Shown here: positions 25,354 to 33,499 of the stretch, piece by piece
Position numbering within the stretch: the stretch's first letter is position 1
How the letters are laid out: the number at the start of each line of letters is the position of its first letter
Assembly: GCA_937922595.1 (NCBI GenBank)
Contig: CALAIY010000003.1
Location: 1 to 37,415, forward strand
DNA from: an uncultured Verrucomicrobiales bacterium
GTDB taxonomy: Bacteria > Verrucomicrobiota > Verrucomicrobiia > Verrucomicrobiales > DEV007
Direction of reading: 5' to 3'
DNA length: 37,415 nt
Translations under genes and position numbers: made by a program
The notes under the pieces: model-generated
Told to the model about the DNA's origin: nothing
The model's input: the letters and a program-made list of their open reading frames with translations, nothing else
The model's database searches: none

Positions 25354-28077
25354 ATGATCAAGCTCATCACAACCTTGCTGGCATCCGCATGCTCGATTCC
25401 AATGGCGGCGCTGTCTTCCACAGATGGCACCGTGGATTTCATCAAAGACGTCTTACCAATTCTTGAGGAAAACTGCATCGACTGTCACAATGCCGATAAG
25501 CAAAAATCTGGCCTCCGCCTAGATCTGAGGCCGCACATGCTCAAAGGCGGAGACAATGGTCTTCCCTCAGTAGTCCCTGGCGATCCCGAAGCGAGCTACA
25601 TCATGGAAGTCGTCAAAGGGATCGACCCCGACATGCAGATGCCACCCAAGGGCGATCCACTTACGGCTGATCAGATCACACTTCTTGAGACTTGGATTGT
25701 AGAAGGTGCCATCTGGCCAGGCCAAATGGATGCCACCATTGATGAAACAGTCGATCACTGGTCACTCCTCCCGGTCGTGCGCCCTACCATCCCCGAAGGA
25801 AACCCACACCCCGTCGATGCATTCTTAGACGCGAAGCTCTCTGAAGCCGGAATTGTTGCCAATGAAGCCGCCGAAGCCCGCGCGCTCGTCCGACGCACTT
25901 CAGTCGTTATCACCGGCCTTCCTCCGACCCCCGAGCGTATCGAAAAATTTGTAAGCGCCTATGAAGAGAATCCCGAAGCGAGTTACAACCTTCTTGTAGA
26001 TGAACTCCTTCAATCATCCCACTACGGCGAACGCTGGGCACAACACTGGCTAGATGTCATCCGCTGGGCAGAGACCAACGGCTCCGAAGCAAATCTCTAT
26101 CGAAAAAACGCCTGGCTCTACCGCGATTACGTAATCAACGCCTTCAACAACGACCTTCCCTACGACCAATTCATCACCGAGCAACTCGCCGGAGACCAGA
26201 TCGGCGCAGGCGTAGCCACCGGCTTCCTCGTCGCCGGCCCGCACGTCCCAGCAGCGACAGTCGGTCGCGAGCCTACTGCCATTCGCCAAGCCAGAGCCGA
26301 TCGCATGGATGAAATCATGCAGACCGTAGGAGCCTCCATGCTCGGCATGACAATAAGCTGCGCCCGTTGCCATAATCACAAGTTCGATCCAATTTCGATC
26401 AAAGACTACTACGCACTCACCGCTGTTTTTCAGGGCGTCGAATTTGGAGGCAGAGTCCCCGAATATGCTCCAGATACACCTCTAGCAAAAACTGCGGCCA
26501 AGCTTAAATCTGAAATTGCAGCTGAGCGCAAAAAACTAAAAAACGGCGCTGGTCAATGGATCGAAAATCTAGGCGGCTACCAAGACCACTACTTCCCCCC
26601 CACCAAGACATCTGCACTCCGAATAGAGTTCGCTCGTCCGAATATGGGAATCGATGAACTCGATATCTACGGCCCCGCCAATCGCGAGAAAAATTTCGCG
26701 CTCGCATCCTCAGGCACAACACTCGTTGCCGATGAAACCCAGACGATCGAAGGAAATGAACCCTGGAAAGCCAATGATGGCGAATACGGCACCATGCAAT
26801 GGAGGGCGAAAAGAGAGAAAAAATCTTCCGAACAAATCTGGCTAGAAATCCGCTTCCCCGAAATAGTCGAAGTCGATCAATTTCGCCATTCAGGAAACCG
26901 CGAATACTATTTCGAGACCGACTACTTAGACATCAATACCCCCACCTTCTCTGGCTATAAGATATCCGCACTTCAGCCCGACGGCAGCTGGAAAGAAATT
27001 GCCAAAACAGGCTGGGCCACCGCCCTCTTAAAGAAGAATCCTGATCTTCAGAAAGCATCGGAAAAACTTACTAGCCTCGTCGCAAAGCTAAGAGAAGAAG
27101 GCCCACGTCACAGCTTTGTTGGGCAGTTCTCCCAGCCCGGAGTAACTAAAGTGCTACACCGTGGCAGCCCCGAAAATCCTCGCGACGAAGTAGCCCCAGC
27201 CGGATTTGATATCCTCAATGGAGACCTCGGCCTTAGCTCAGACACCCCCGATGGAGAGCGCCGCCTAGCCTTCTCCAAGTGGGTCAGCGATCCGAAAAAC
27301 CCACTTCCATCCCGCGTCATGGTGAATCGCCTCTGGCACCATATCTTCGGATCAGGAATCGTCCCCACCGGCGGAGACTTCGGCCTAGCCGGAGCTCCTC
27401 CAAGTCACCCGGAGCTCCTCGATTGGCTCGCCGCTGAATTTATCGACAAAGGTTGGTCTACCAAGTCAATGATTCGCCTGCTAGTTACATCCGATGCCTT
27501 CAAGCGCTCAAGTATCCCTTCCGAAGCAGCTCTAGCAAAAGACGCCAGCTCTTACTACCTCTGGCGCTACCCACCTCAGCGCGTCGAAGCGGAAGTAATC
27601 CGCGATGGCATTCTTCAAGCTTCAGGAAAACTCACTCCCTCCATCGGCGGACGCAGCTTCCGTATCCACAATGTAAAGAAAACTTACGCCCAGTGGGAAG
27701 TGACAGATAATGCCGGCCCGGACACCTGGCGCAGGATGCTCTACCAAGAGCGGATGCGACGTGTAGATGATAAAATCTTCACCGCATTCGACTTTCCGGA
27801 TTGTGGTCAAGTTCGCGCAAAACGCCCTGTTTCCACCACCCCACTCCAGGCGCTCAACCTCATGAATAGCGAATTTGTCGTCGGCCAATCCGAGTTCATC
27901 GCAGAACGAGCGCTTCGCGAAACCGGTGGAGACCCAGTAGCCGCTGTTGATCGAGCATTCGAACTCCTCCTTGGTCGAGTTCCCACCAGCGACGAATCGG
28001 CAGCAGGAAAAGAAGTCCCTCTCCATCTGCTCTGCCGCACTCTGATTAACTCTAATGAGTTCGCCTTCCTACCATGA
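25354..28077 (+). CDS. PSCyt1/DUF1549/DUF1553 planctomycete-type cytochrome protein
   Basis: Exported protein of 907 residues. A signal peptide (to ~20) is followed by a PSCyt1 haem domain with CIDCH (Cys41, Cys44, His45). DUF1549 covers about 145-365 ('SHYGERWAQHWLDVIRWAET', 'DLPYDQFITEQLAGDQ') and ends with a second CxxCH, Cys336-Cys339-His340 in CARCHNHKFDPIS. Residues ~420-560 look like a discoidin (F5/8 type C) beta-sandwich ('EPWKANDGEYGTMQWRAK', 'SEQIWLEIRFPEIVEVDQF') inserted between the two conserved blocks. DUF1553 fills the end ('DGERRLAFSKWV', 'NRLWHHIFGSGIVPTGGDFG'). Such proteins are nearly always paired with DUF1501 proteins and sulfatases in Planctomycetes and Verrucomicrobia; a redox role in glycan processing is suspected but unproven. 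The stop overlaps the next start (ATGA). Confidence 0.93.
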   Translation: MIKLITTLLASACSIPMAALSSTDGTVDFIKDVLPILEENCIDCHNADKQKSGLRLDLRPHMLKGGDNGLPSVVPGDPEASYIMEVVKGIDPDMQMPPKGDPLTADQITLLETWIVEGAIWPGQMDATIDETVDHWSLLPVVRPTIPEGNPHPVDAFLDAKLSEAGIVANEAAEARALVRRTSVVITGLPPTPERIEKFVSAYEENPEASYNLLVDELLQSSHYGERWAQHWLDVIRWAETNGSEANLYRKNAWLYRDYVINAFNNDLPYDQFITEQLAGDQIGAGVATGFLVAGPHVPAATVGREPTAIRQARADRMDEIMQTVGASMLGMTISCARCHNHKFDPISIKDYYALTAVFQGVEFGGRVPEYAPDTPLAKTAAKLKSEIAAERKKLKNGAGQWIENLGGYQDHYFPPTKTSALRIEFARPNMGIDELDIYGPANREKNFALASSGTTLVADETQTIEGNEPWKANDGEYGTMQWRAKREKKSSEQIWLEIRFPEIVEVDQFRHSGNREYYFETDYLDINTPTFSGYKISALQPDGSWKEIAKTGWATALLKKNPDLQKASEKLTSLVAKLREEGPRHSFVGQFSQPGVTKVLHRGSPENPRDEVAPAGFDILNGDLGLSSDTPDGERRLAFSKWVSDPKNPLPSRVMVNRLWHHIFGSGIVPTGGDFGLAGAPPSHPELLDWLAAEFIDKGWSTKSMIRLLVTSDAFKRSSIPSEAALAKDASSYYLWRYPPQRVEAEVIRDGILQASGKLTPSIGGRSFRIHNVKKTYAQWEVTDNAGPDTWRRMLYQERMRRVDDKIFTAFDFPDCGQVRAKRPVSTTPLQALNLMNSEFVVGQSEFIAERALRETGGDPVAAVDRAFELLLGRVPTSDESAAGKEVPLHLLCRTLINSNEFAFLP

Positions 28078-29675
28078 TCTCCCACCCTGCACTTAGCGCT
28101 CTCGCATTCGCCGCTTGCACCATCTCCGCTCTCGCCGAGAAACCACTCAATGTACTTTTTATCGCCATTGATGATCTGCGCCCCGAACTCGGCTGCTACG
28201 GATCCCCCGCTGTACAATCTCCCAACCTAGATAGCCTCGCCTCATCAGGAATGCGCTTCGATCGCGCCTACTGCCAACAAGCAATCTGTTCGCCATCCCG
28301 AGCCAGCCTTCTCTCTGGAATGCGCCCAGACACCACCGGAATCACGCATAACTACGTGCAATTCCGCGACCTCAATCCCAATAATGTTACCCTCCCCCAA
28401 TACTTCGGGGCAAACGGCTACTCCACCGCATCCTGTGGAAAAATTTTCCACCGCCCTAAAGACGATCCGCAATCCTGGAATCGCAAACCTGCCGCCGCGA
28501 AAAAGCTACCGTTCAAAAAACCGAATTACGTCTATGCCCTGGAGGAAAATCACCAGCTCCATATAGCCAACAAGAAGGAGATGATCGCCAAGTATGGCGA
28601 AGCTGCAAAACGCGGCCTTGGAAGTGGCCCCGCTTACGAAAGTGCGAATGTCCCCGACCATCATTATATCGACGGCTACAATACCGAACTCGCAATCGCC
28701 ACCCTCGGCGAAATGGTAGAAGAAGGCTCAAAGCCATTTTTCCTCGCCCTCGGATTCAAACTCCCCCACCTCAATTGGATCGCTCCAAAAAAATACTGGG
28801 ATCTCTACGACCGCGATAAGATAAAGCTCCCAGATCAACTCGAAGGCCCAAAGGACGGAGCAGAGATGGGGCTCCACGCATCATTCGAACTCCGCACTCG
28901 CGCCGGAATACCGAAAATTGGAGCCTTTGATGATGATCTCTCACGCACCTTACTCCACGCCTACTACGCCAGCGTAAGTTACGTCGATGCCCAGATTGGA
29001 AAGATGCTCACCGCACTCTCTGAAAGTGGTCAGTTAGAAAATACCATCGTCATCGTCTGGGGAGACCACGGCTGGCACCTTGGCGAAATGGGTATCTGGG
29101 GCAAAGCGACTAACTATGAAATTTCCACCCGAGTCCCCCTCATCGTTTCCGCCCCAGGAATGAAAGCCAAGGGCAAAAGCACTAAGGCATTGGTAGAACT
29201 TCTCGATATCTACCCCACACTCTGCGACCTCGCAGGACTCAAGCTACCCGCCCATCTTGAAGGAAAAAGTTTCGCCCCGCTTTTGGATAAGCCAGACCAA
29301 GCGTGGAAGAGTGCCGCCATTAGTCAATTCCCCTGCCCTGCTCTTCGCGAATGGGCGGCGAATCCACTCTCACCCGAAATGCGCGAGACCTTCTTCGGCC
29401 CACTCATAAAAGAAGTAGAAGGAAAAATCATCAAGCAACAAGGCGAGCGTTGGGATCGCGATCTCTTCGAAAACAACCTCATGGGATACACCGTGCGCAC
29501 CGATCGCCATCGCCTCGTTCTCTGGAGAGACCATCGCGACCACTCGGCTCCCGCCGTTTTCGCGGAATTATTCGACCACGAATCAGACCCGCTGGAAAAA
29601 ATAAATATCGCAGCCAAGCACCCAAAAATCGTCGCCGACCTCACCGCTAAGTTAGATAAGATCGTAAAAAAATGA
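28074..29675 (+). CDS. Type I sulfatase (iduronate-2-sulfatase-like)
   Basis: Exported sulfatase of 533 residues, signal peptide ending near residue 21 (ALA). The metal-binding start 'VLFIAIDDLRPELGCYG' and the formylglycine site Cys72 in CSPSR ('ICSPSRASLLSGMRP') identify an S1-family enzyme. The 'LPQYFGANGYSTASCGKIFH' and 'IVIVWGDHGWHLGEMGIWGK' blocks match the iduronate-2-sulfatase-like branch common in marine Planctomycetes and Verrucomicrobia. It should hydrolyse sulfate esters on extracellular glycans. Activity requires conversion of Cys72 by a maturase encoded elsewhere. Its ATG overlaps the upstream PSCyt gene by four bases and its own TGA overlaps the DUF1501 start in the same way, so the three are translationally coupled. 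It is paralogous to the sulfatase at 31205. Confidence 0.96.
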   Translation: MISHPALSALAFAACTISALAEKPLNVLFIAIDDLRPELGCYGSPAVQSPNLDSLASSGMRFDRAYCQQAICSPSRASLLSGMRPDTTGITHNYVQFRDLNPNNVTLPQYFGANGYSTASCGKIFHRPKDDPQSWNRKPAAAKKLPFKKPNYVYALEENHQLHIANKKEMIAKYGEAAKRGLGSGPAYESANVPDHHYIDGYNTELAIATLGEMVEEGSKPFFLALGFKLPHLNWIAPKKYWDLYDRDKIKLPDQLEGPKDGAEMGLHASFELRTRAGIPKIGAFDDDLSRTLLHAYYASVSYVDAQIGKMLTALSESGQLENTIVIVWGDHGWHLGEMGIWGKATNYEISTRVPLIVSAPGMKAKGKSTKALVELLDIYPTLCDLAGLKLPAHLEGKSFAPLLDKPDQAWKSAAISQFPCPALREWAANPLSPEMRETFFGPLIKEVEGKIIKQQGERWDRDLFENNLMGYTVRTDRHRLVLWRDHRDHSAPAVFAELFDHESDPLEKINIAAKHPKIVADLTAKLDKIVKK

Positions 29676-31177
29676 ACCGCCCAGAATCTCTCAGCCCCGT
29701 AGGACGCCAGCTTCTCGACCGCCGCAGTTTCATGCGGAATACCGGATTCGCTCTCGGCGGAGTTGGTCTTGCCCAACTGCTCGCCCGCGATGGCCATGCA
29801 GCATCCGATAACCCCACTGAATTCAGCGGCAAAGCTCCCATCCGCCCAGCCATCGATCACAACAATCCCTACCTCCCACGGAGCGGACACTTCGAGCCTG
29901 CGGCAAAACAAGTTCTCATCATCTACTGCCCGGGTGCCGTAAGCCACGTCGATACCTTCGATTACAAACCCGACCTCGCAAAATTCCACGGCCAAAAGCC
30001 ACCAGGAATTCCCGCCGTCACCTTCGAAGGTCCCACCGGCAATATCGCCAAGCCCTTCTGGGATTTCCGCCCTCGAGGCAAAAGCGGAAAAATGGTCTCC
30101 GACCTTCTTCCGAACCTCGGCTCTCACGTTGATGAATTCTGTTTCGTCCACTCCCTCCACACCCAAACAAGTGCGCACCCCCAGGGAGAAAACTTCATGA
30201 ACACCGGATTCACCATGGAAGGTTTCCCCTCCTTCGGATCCTGGGTCACCTACGCCCTTGGTTCCGAATGCGATGAACTTCCCGCCTTCGTCGCCATCAA
30301 TGATCCGCGCGGCATGGCACGCTCCGGAAAGAATAACTTCGGAAACGGCTTCCTCCCTGCCGCATTTCAAGGCACCGGTTTCACGGCCAAAAGCCCACCC
30401 TCCAATCTCCGCCGCCCGAAAGGCTACTCCGCCGCAGACGACCGCGCCACCATCAGCCTCCTTGAGCGCCTCAACGGAAACCACCTCGATCGCTACCCCG
30501 GCGATGCCGATCTTGCCGCTCGTATCGCAAGTTACGAACTCGCCGGGAAAATGCAGTCCTCCGTCCCCGATATGATGGAGCTCTCAAGCGAACCCACCTC
30601 AATCCACAAAGAATACGGCACCGACACCGGAACAGAAGTGAAACGCGAGTACGCAAAGAACTGCATCCTCGCCCGCCGCCTCCTCGAAAAAGGCGTCCGA
30701 GTCGTCCAGCTCTTCAACGGCAGCGACCCCTCCGGTGGCAACGGAATCACCAACTGGGACTCCCACTCCAATATCGCAGATACTCACGCCATGCAGGCCG
30801 AGATCATGGATCAACCCACTGCCGCCCTCATCGGCGATCTCAAACGCCGCGGCATGCTCGACGACACCCTCATTGTCTGGGCCACCGAATTCGGCCGCAT
30901 GCCCTTCCTCCAAGGCAACGGCACCGGCCGCGACCACAACCCCGATGCCTTCACCTGCTTCCTCGCCGGTGCCGGCGTAAAGAAAGCTCACAGCTACGGC
31001 CAGAGCGACCGCTTCGGAGCCAAAGCAGAAATCGATCCCGTAGAAGTCTACGATTTCAACGCCACCATCCTTCACCTCATGGGGCTCGATCACGAACGCC
31101 TCAGCTACTACCACAACGGCATCGAACGCCGCCTCACCAACGTCCACGGCCACGTCATTAAAGACCTACTCGCATAG
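29672..31177 (+). CDS. DUF1501 domain protein, Tat-exported
   Basis: Protein of 501 residues belonging to the DUF1501 family, distantly related to the alkaline phosphatase/sulfatase superfamily. The N-terminus LLDRRSFMRNTGFALGGVGL carries a twin-arginine motif followed by a hydrophobic segment and an AxA-like site (GHAAS), so it is exported folded, probably with bound metal. Family blocks seen: 'KQVLIIYCPGAVSHVDTFDYKP', 'FCFVHSLHTQTSAHPQGENFMNTG', 'NWDSHSNIADTHAMQAEIMD', 'VWATEFGRMPFLQGNGTGRDHNPDAF' and 'LHLMGLDHERLSYYHNGIERRLT'. DUF1501 genes are typically next to a PSCyt1/DUF1549/DUF1553 gene, as here, which suggests a joint machine, but the reaction is unknown. The start overlaps the preceding sulfatase stop. 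Confidence 0.95.
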   Translation: MNRPESLSPVGRQLLDRRSFMRNTGFALGGVGLAQLLARDGHAASDNPTEFSGKAPIRPAIDHNNPYLPRSGHFEPAAKQVLIIYCPGAVSHVDTFDYKPDLAKFHGQKPPGIPAVTFEGPTGNIAKPFWDFRPRGKSGKMVSDLLPNLGSHVDEFCFVHSLHTQTSAHPQGENFMNTGFTMEGFPSFGSWVTYALGSECDELPAFVAINDPRGMARSGKNNFGNGFLPAAFQGTGFTAKSPPSNLRRPKGYSAADDRATISLLERLNGNHLDRYPGDADLAARIASYELAGKMQSSVPDMMELSSEPTSIHKEYGTDTGTEVKREYAKNCILARRLLEKGVRVVQLFNGSDPSGGNGITNWDSHSNIADTHAMQAEIMDQPTAALIGDLKRRGMLDDTLIVWATEFGRMPFLQGNGTGRDHNPDAFTCFLAGAGVKKAHSYGQSDRFGAKAEIDPVEVYDFNATILHLMGLDHERLSYYHNGIERRLTNVHGHVIKDLLA

Positions 31178-31204
31178 AGACCCGCACGCGCCCTAATCTC
31201 TAGG

Positions 31205-32638
31205 ATGCCTCGGCCTCTACTAATCGCCCTGACCTGGCTCTTAACCGCGACGCTCGGAACCGCTTTCGCAAACCGCAAAAACGTCCTCCTCATCGCCATT
31301 GATGACCTCCGCCCCGAGCTCCGATGTTACGGCCAAAAACACGCTCCAAGCCCCAATATTGACCGTTTAGCGGAAAGCGGAGTCGTCTTTAAAAATCACT
31401 TCGTCCAAGTTCCCACATGTGGAGCCTCCCGCTACGCACTCCTCACCGGCCGCAGCCCCGCGAAGTCCCAAGCCTTCGCCAATGACGCATTCTACCGCGG
31501 CTCCACCGCACTCTCCCACGAGCCCCAGCTTGGCTCCCAATCGCTCCCCGAAATATTTAGGCGCAATGGCTACCACACCACCCTTATCGGCAAAATATCC
31601 CACACCGCTGATGGGAAAGTTTTCGCCTACGATGGCACAGGCAATGGGAGCCCTGAGCTCCCCCACGCCTGGGATGAATTCGCCACCCCACTCGGGCAAT
31701 GGAAACGCGGCTGGGGAATCTTCTTCGCTTACGCAAACGGCCTCCACCGAGAAGACGGCCTAGGGAATCGAAAGCTCACCGAATTCGTCGTCGAAAAAGA
31801 CACCGACTTACCTGATGGCCTTCTTGCCGAGACCGCCATCAACAAACTCACCGATTTCAAAAAAGGCGATCCCCCCTTCTTCATCGGCCTAGGTTTCCTC
31901 AAACCCCACCTCCCCTTCGTAGCCACAAAAGACGACTGGGAAGCCGCCGAAAAAATCAAAATCCCACCGCCAGCCCACCCCGAGAAACCCAACAGCCCAT
32001 ACTGGCACAAAAGCCGCGAATTCTTCCGCTACGAACACCCCCATAAAAACGAAAACCGCACCCTCTCCCCCAAAGCCACCGAAGAAGCACGCCGATCCTA
32101 CCTAGCCTGCGTCCGCTATGTCGATCGCCAAATCGGAAAAATCCTCGATACCCTAGATGCAACCGGCCTCACCAGCTCCACCATCGTCATCCTCTGGGGA
32201 GACCACGGCTGGCACCTCGGCGACTCCGCCATCTGGGGGAAACACACCCCCTTCGAACGCGCCCTCCACAGCCCCCTCATCATCCGCGCCCCCGGCACCG
32301 GAAAGCACGGCACCGCATCCAATTCGCTAGCCGAAACCACCGACATCTACCCCACCCTCCTAGAACTCTGCGGCCCCTTCGGAAACAACAAAACCGCCCA
32401 TCCCCTCGATGGCACCAGCCTCGTACCTATTCTAAAAAACCCCGAAAAATCCGTTCACCAAGCCGCCATAAGCTACTGGAAAAACGCCACTTCCATCCGC
32501 ACCAAAGACTACCGCCTCATCACCTCAAAAAAATCCACCGAACTCTACGACCTCTCCAAAGACCAATACTCCACCCACAACCTAGCCGCCGAAAAACCGG
32601 AAACCGTCCGCCGCCTCCAAGCCCTCGCACCAAAATAG
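31205..32638 (+). CDS. Type I sulfatase with CGASR formylglycine motif
   Basis: Exported sulfatase of 477 residues, signal peptide ending near residue 22 (AFA). It starts 'NVLLIAIDDLRPELRCYGQK', close to the sulfatase at 28074, but its modification motif is Cys72 in CGASR, the C-x-A-S-R variant that is permitted by the type I consensus (C/S-x-P/A-x-R). 'IVILWGDHGWHLGDSAIWGKHTPFE' and 'TDIYPTLLELCGP' are the conserved C-terminal blocks. It lies 27 bases after the DUF1501 gene and is the likely last gene of the polysaccharide run. It could attack a different sulfate position from its paralogue. The product ends compactly ('LQALAPK') without extra domains. Confidence 0.95.
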   Translation: MPRPLLIALTWLLTATLGTAFANRKNVLLIAIDDLRPELRCYGQKHAPSPNIDRLAESGVVFKNHFVQVPTCGASRYALLTGRSPAKSQAFANDAFYRGSTALSHEPQLGSQSLPEIFRRNGYHTTLIGKISHTADGKVFAYDGTGNGSPELPHAWDEFATPLGQWKRGWGIFFAYANGLHREDGLGNRKLTEFVVEKDTDLPDGLLAETAINKLTDFKKGDPPFFIGLGFLKPHLPFVATKDDWEAAEKIKIPPPAHPEKPNSPYWHKSREFFRYEHPHKNENRTLSPKATEEARRSYLACVRYVDRQIGKILDTLDATGLTSSTIVILWGDHGWHLGDSAIWGKHTPFERALHSPLIIRAPGTGKHGTASNSLAETTDIYPTLLELCGPFGNNKTAHPLDGTSLVPILKNPEKSVHQAAISYWKNATSIRTKDYRLITSKKSTELYDLSKDQYSTHNLAAEKPETVRRLQALAPK

Positions 32639-32679
32639 ATCCAAGAATCATCTCCGCATCGCAGCCAAACGAATCACCC

Positions 32680-33420
32680 ATGCCTTTCCTCCACGATATC
32701 ACCGCCGAGATTGGAGGCGACCACCACCCCTTCGATATCCCCGCCGTCCGCTCCCTTACGAACGGACTCACCCTCGATAAAAAAATCACCTTCTTCGTCG
32801 GCGAAAACGGCAGCGGTAAATCCACCATCCTCGAAGCCATCGCCGATAAATGGGGATTCTCCAAAGAAAGCGGAAACCGGAGCAAAAGCCACACCACCCG
32901 CGAATACGACACCCGCCTCGCCCCCTTCCTCCGCATTCGTAGGCTCGAACGCCCACTCGATGGATTCTTCCTCCGCGCCGAAAGTTTTTACAACTTCGCC
33001 ACCGCCATGGAAGACCTAGAAAGCGAAGAATACTGCGGCAACGGCTACGCCAACTACGGCGGAAAATCCCTCCACAACCAATCCCACGGCGAAGCCTTCC
33101 TCTCCCTCTTTCTAAACCGCTTCGATGGCCACGGCCTCTTCCTCCTAGACGAGCCCGAAGCCGCCCTCTCCCCAGCCCGCCAGATGGCCTTCCTCGTCCG
33201 GCTTCACCAACTAATAGGAGACCACTCCCAATTCATCATCGCCACCCACTCCCCCATCATCCTAGCCTACCCCGGAGCCACCATCTACCAATTCGACGAA
33301 GAGGGCATCACCAATACCACCTACAAAGAAACCCAACACTACGACCTCACCCGCCGCTTCCTCCAAGACCCAGATCACATGATGCACCAGCTCCTCAAAG
33401 AAGATGATGAAGAGCATTAA
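32680..33420 (+). CDS. AAA ATPase, SMC/ABC-like (COG3910-type)
   Basis: Predicted soluble ATPase of 246 residues. Walker A GENGSGKS is at residues 41-48, an ABC-like signature region 'HNQSHGEAFLSLF' at about 132-144, Walker B LFLLDEPE at 153-160, and the H-loop His190 in 'IIATHSP'. The short insert between Walker A and the signature, without coiled coils, fits the stand-alone predicted ATPases that resemble RecF/SMC heads rather than transporters. It follows the last sulfatase gene by 41 bases on the same strand but has no functional link to it that I can see, and it converges on the restriction endonuclease gene. It may belong to a defence or DNA-repair neighbourhood. The function is not established. 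Confidence 0.9.
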   Translation: MPFLHDITAEIGGDHHPFDIPAVRSLTNGLTLDKKITFFVGENGSGKSTILEAIADKWGFSKESGNRSKSHTTREYDTRLAPFLRIRRLERPLDGFFLRAESFYNFATAMEDLESEEYCGNGYANYGGKSLHNQSHGEAFLSLFLNRFDGHGLFLLDEPEAALSPARQMAFLVRLHQLIGDHSQFIIATHSPIILAYPGATIYQFDEEGITNTTYKETQHYDLTRRFLQDPDHMMHQLLKEDDEEH

Positions 33421-33460
33421 TCGAATACTGAGAGCCTACCCAAGCAAAAATCCGAACGCC

Positions 33461-33476
33461 CTTCTACGCGTAGGAG
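33461..33476. other. Short palindromic sequence between convergent genes
   Basis: CTTCTACG and CGTAGGAG form a self-complementary 16-base element with one G-T mismatch and a perfect CTACGCGTAG core. It lies in the 79-base gap between the AAA ATPase and restriction endonuclease stops. It lacks a loop and T-runs, so it is a weak terminator at best. Confidence 0.25.
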
Positions 33477-33499
33477 CCTTTCCCTTCTGCTCATTTCCA

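Noticed and set aside
29324-30484. 386-codon minus-strand frame across the sulfatase/DUF1501 junction
   Set aside because: Both plus-strand genes are certain, coupled by an ATGA overlap; the antisense product has low complexity and no recognisable domain.
33461-33476. Palindrome as an intrinsic terminator for the AAA ATPase or nuclease gene
   Set aside because: It has no loop and no T-run on either strand; kept only as a weak symmetric element.
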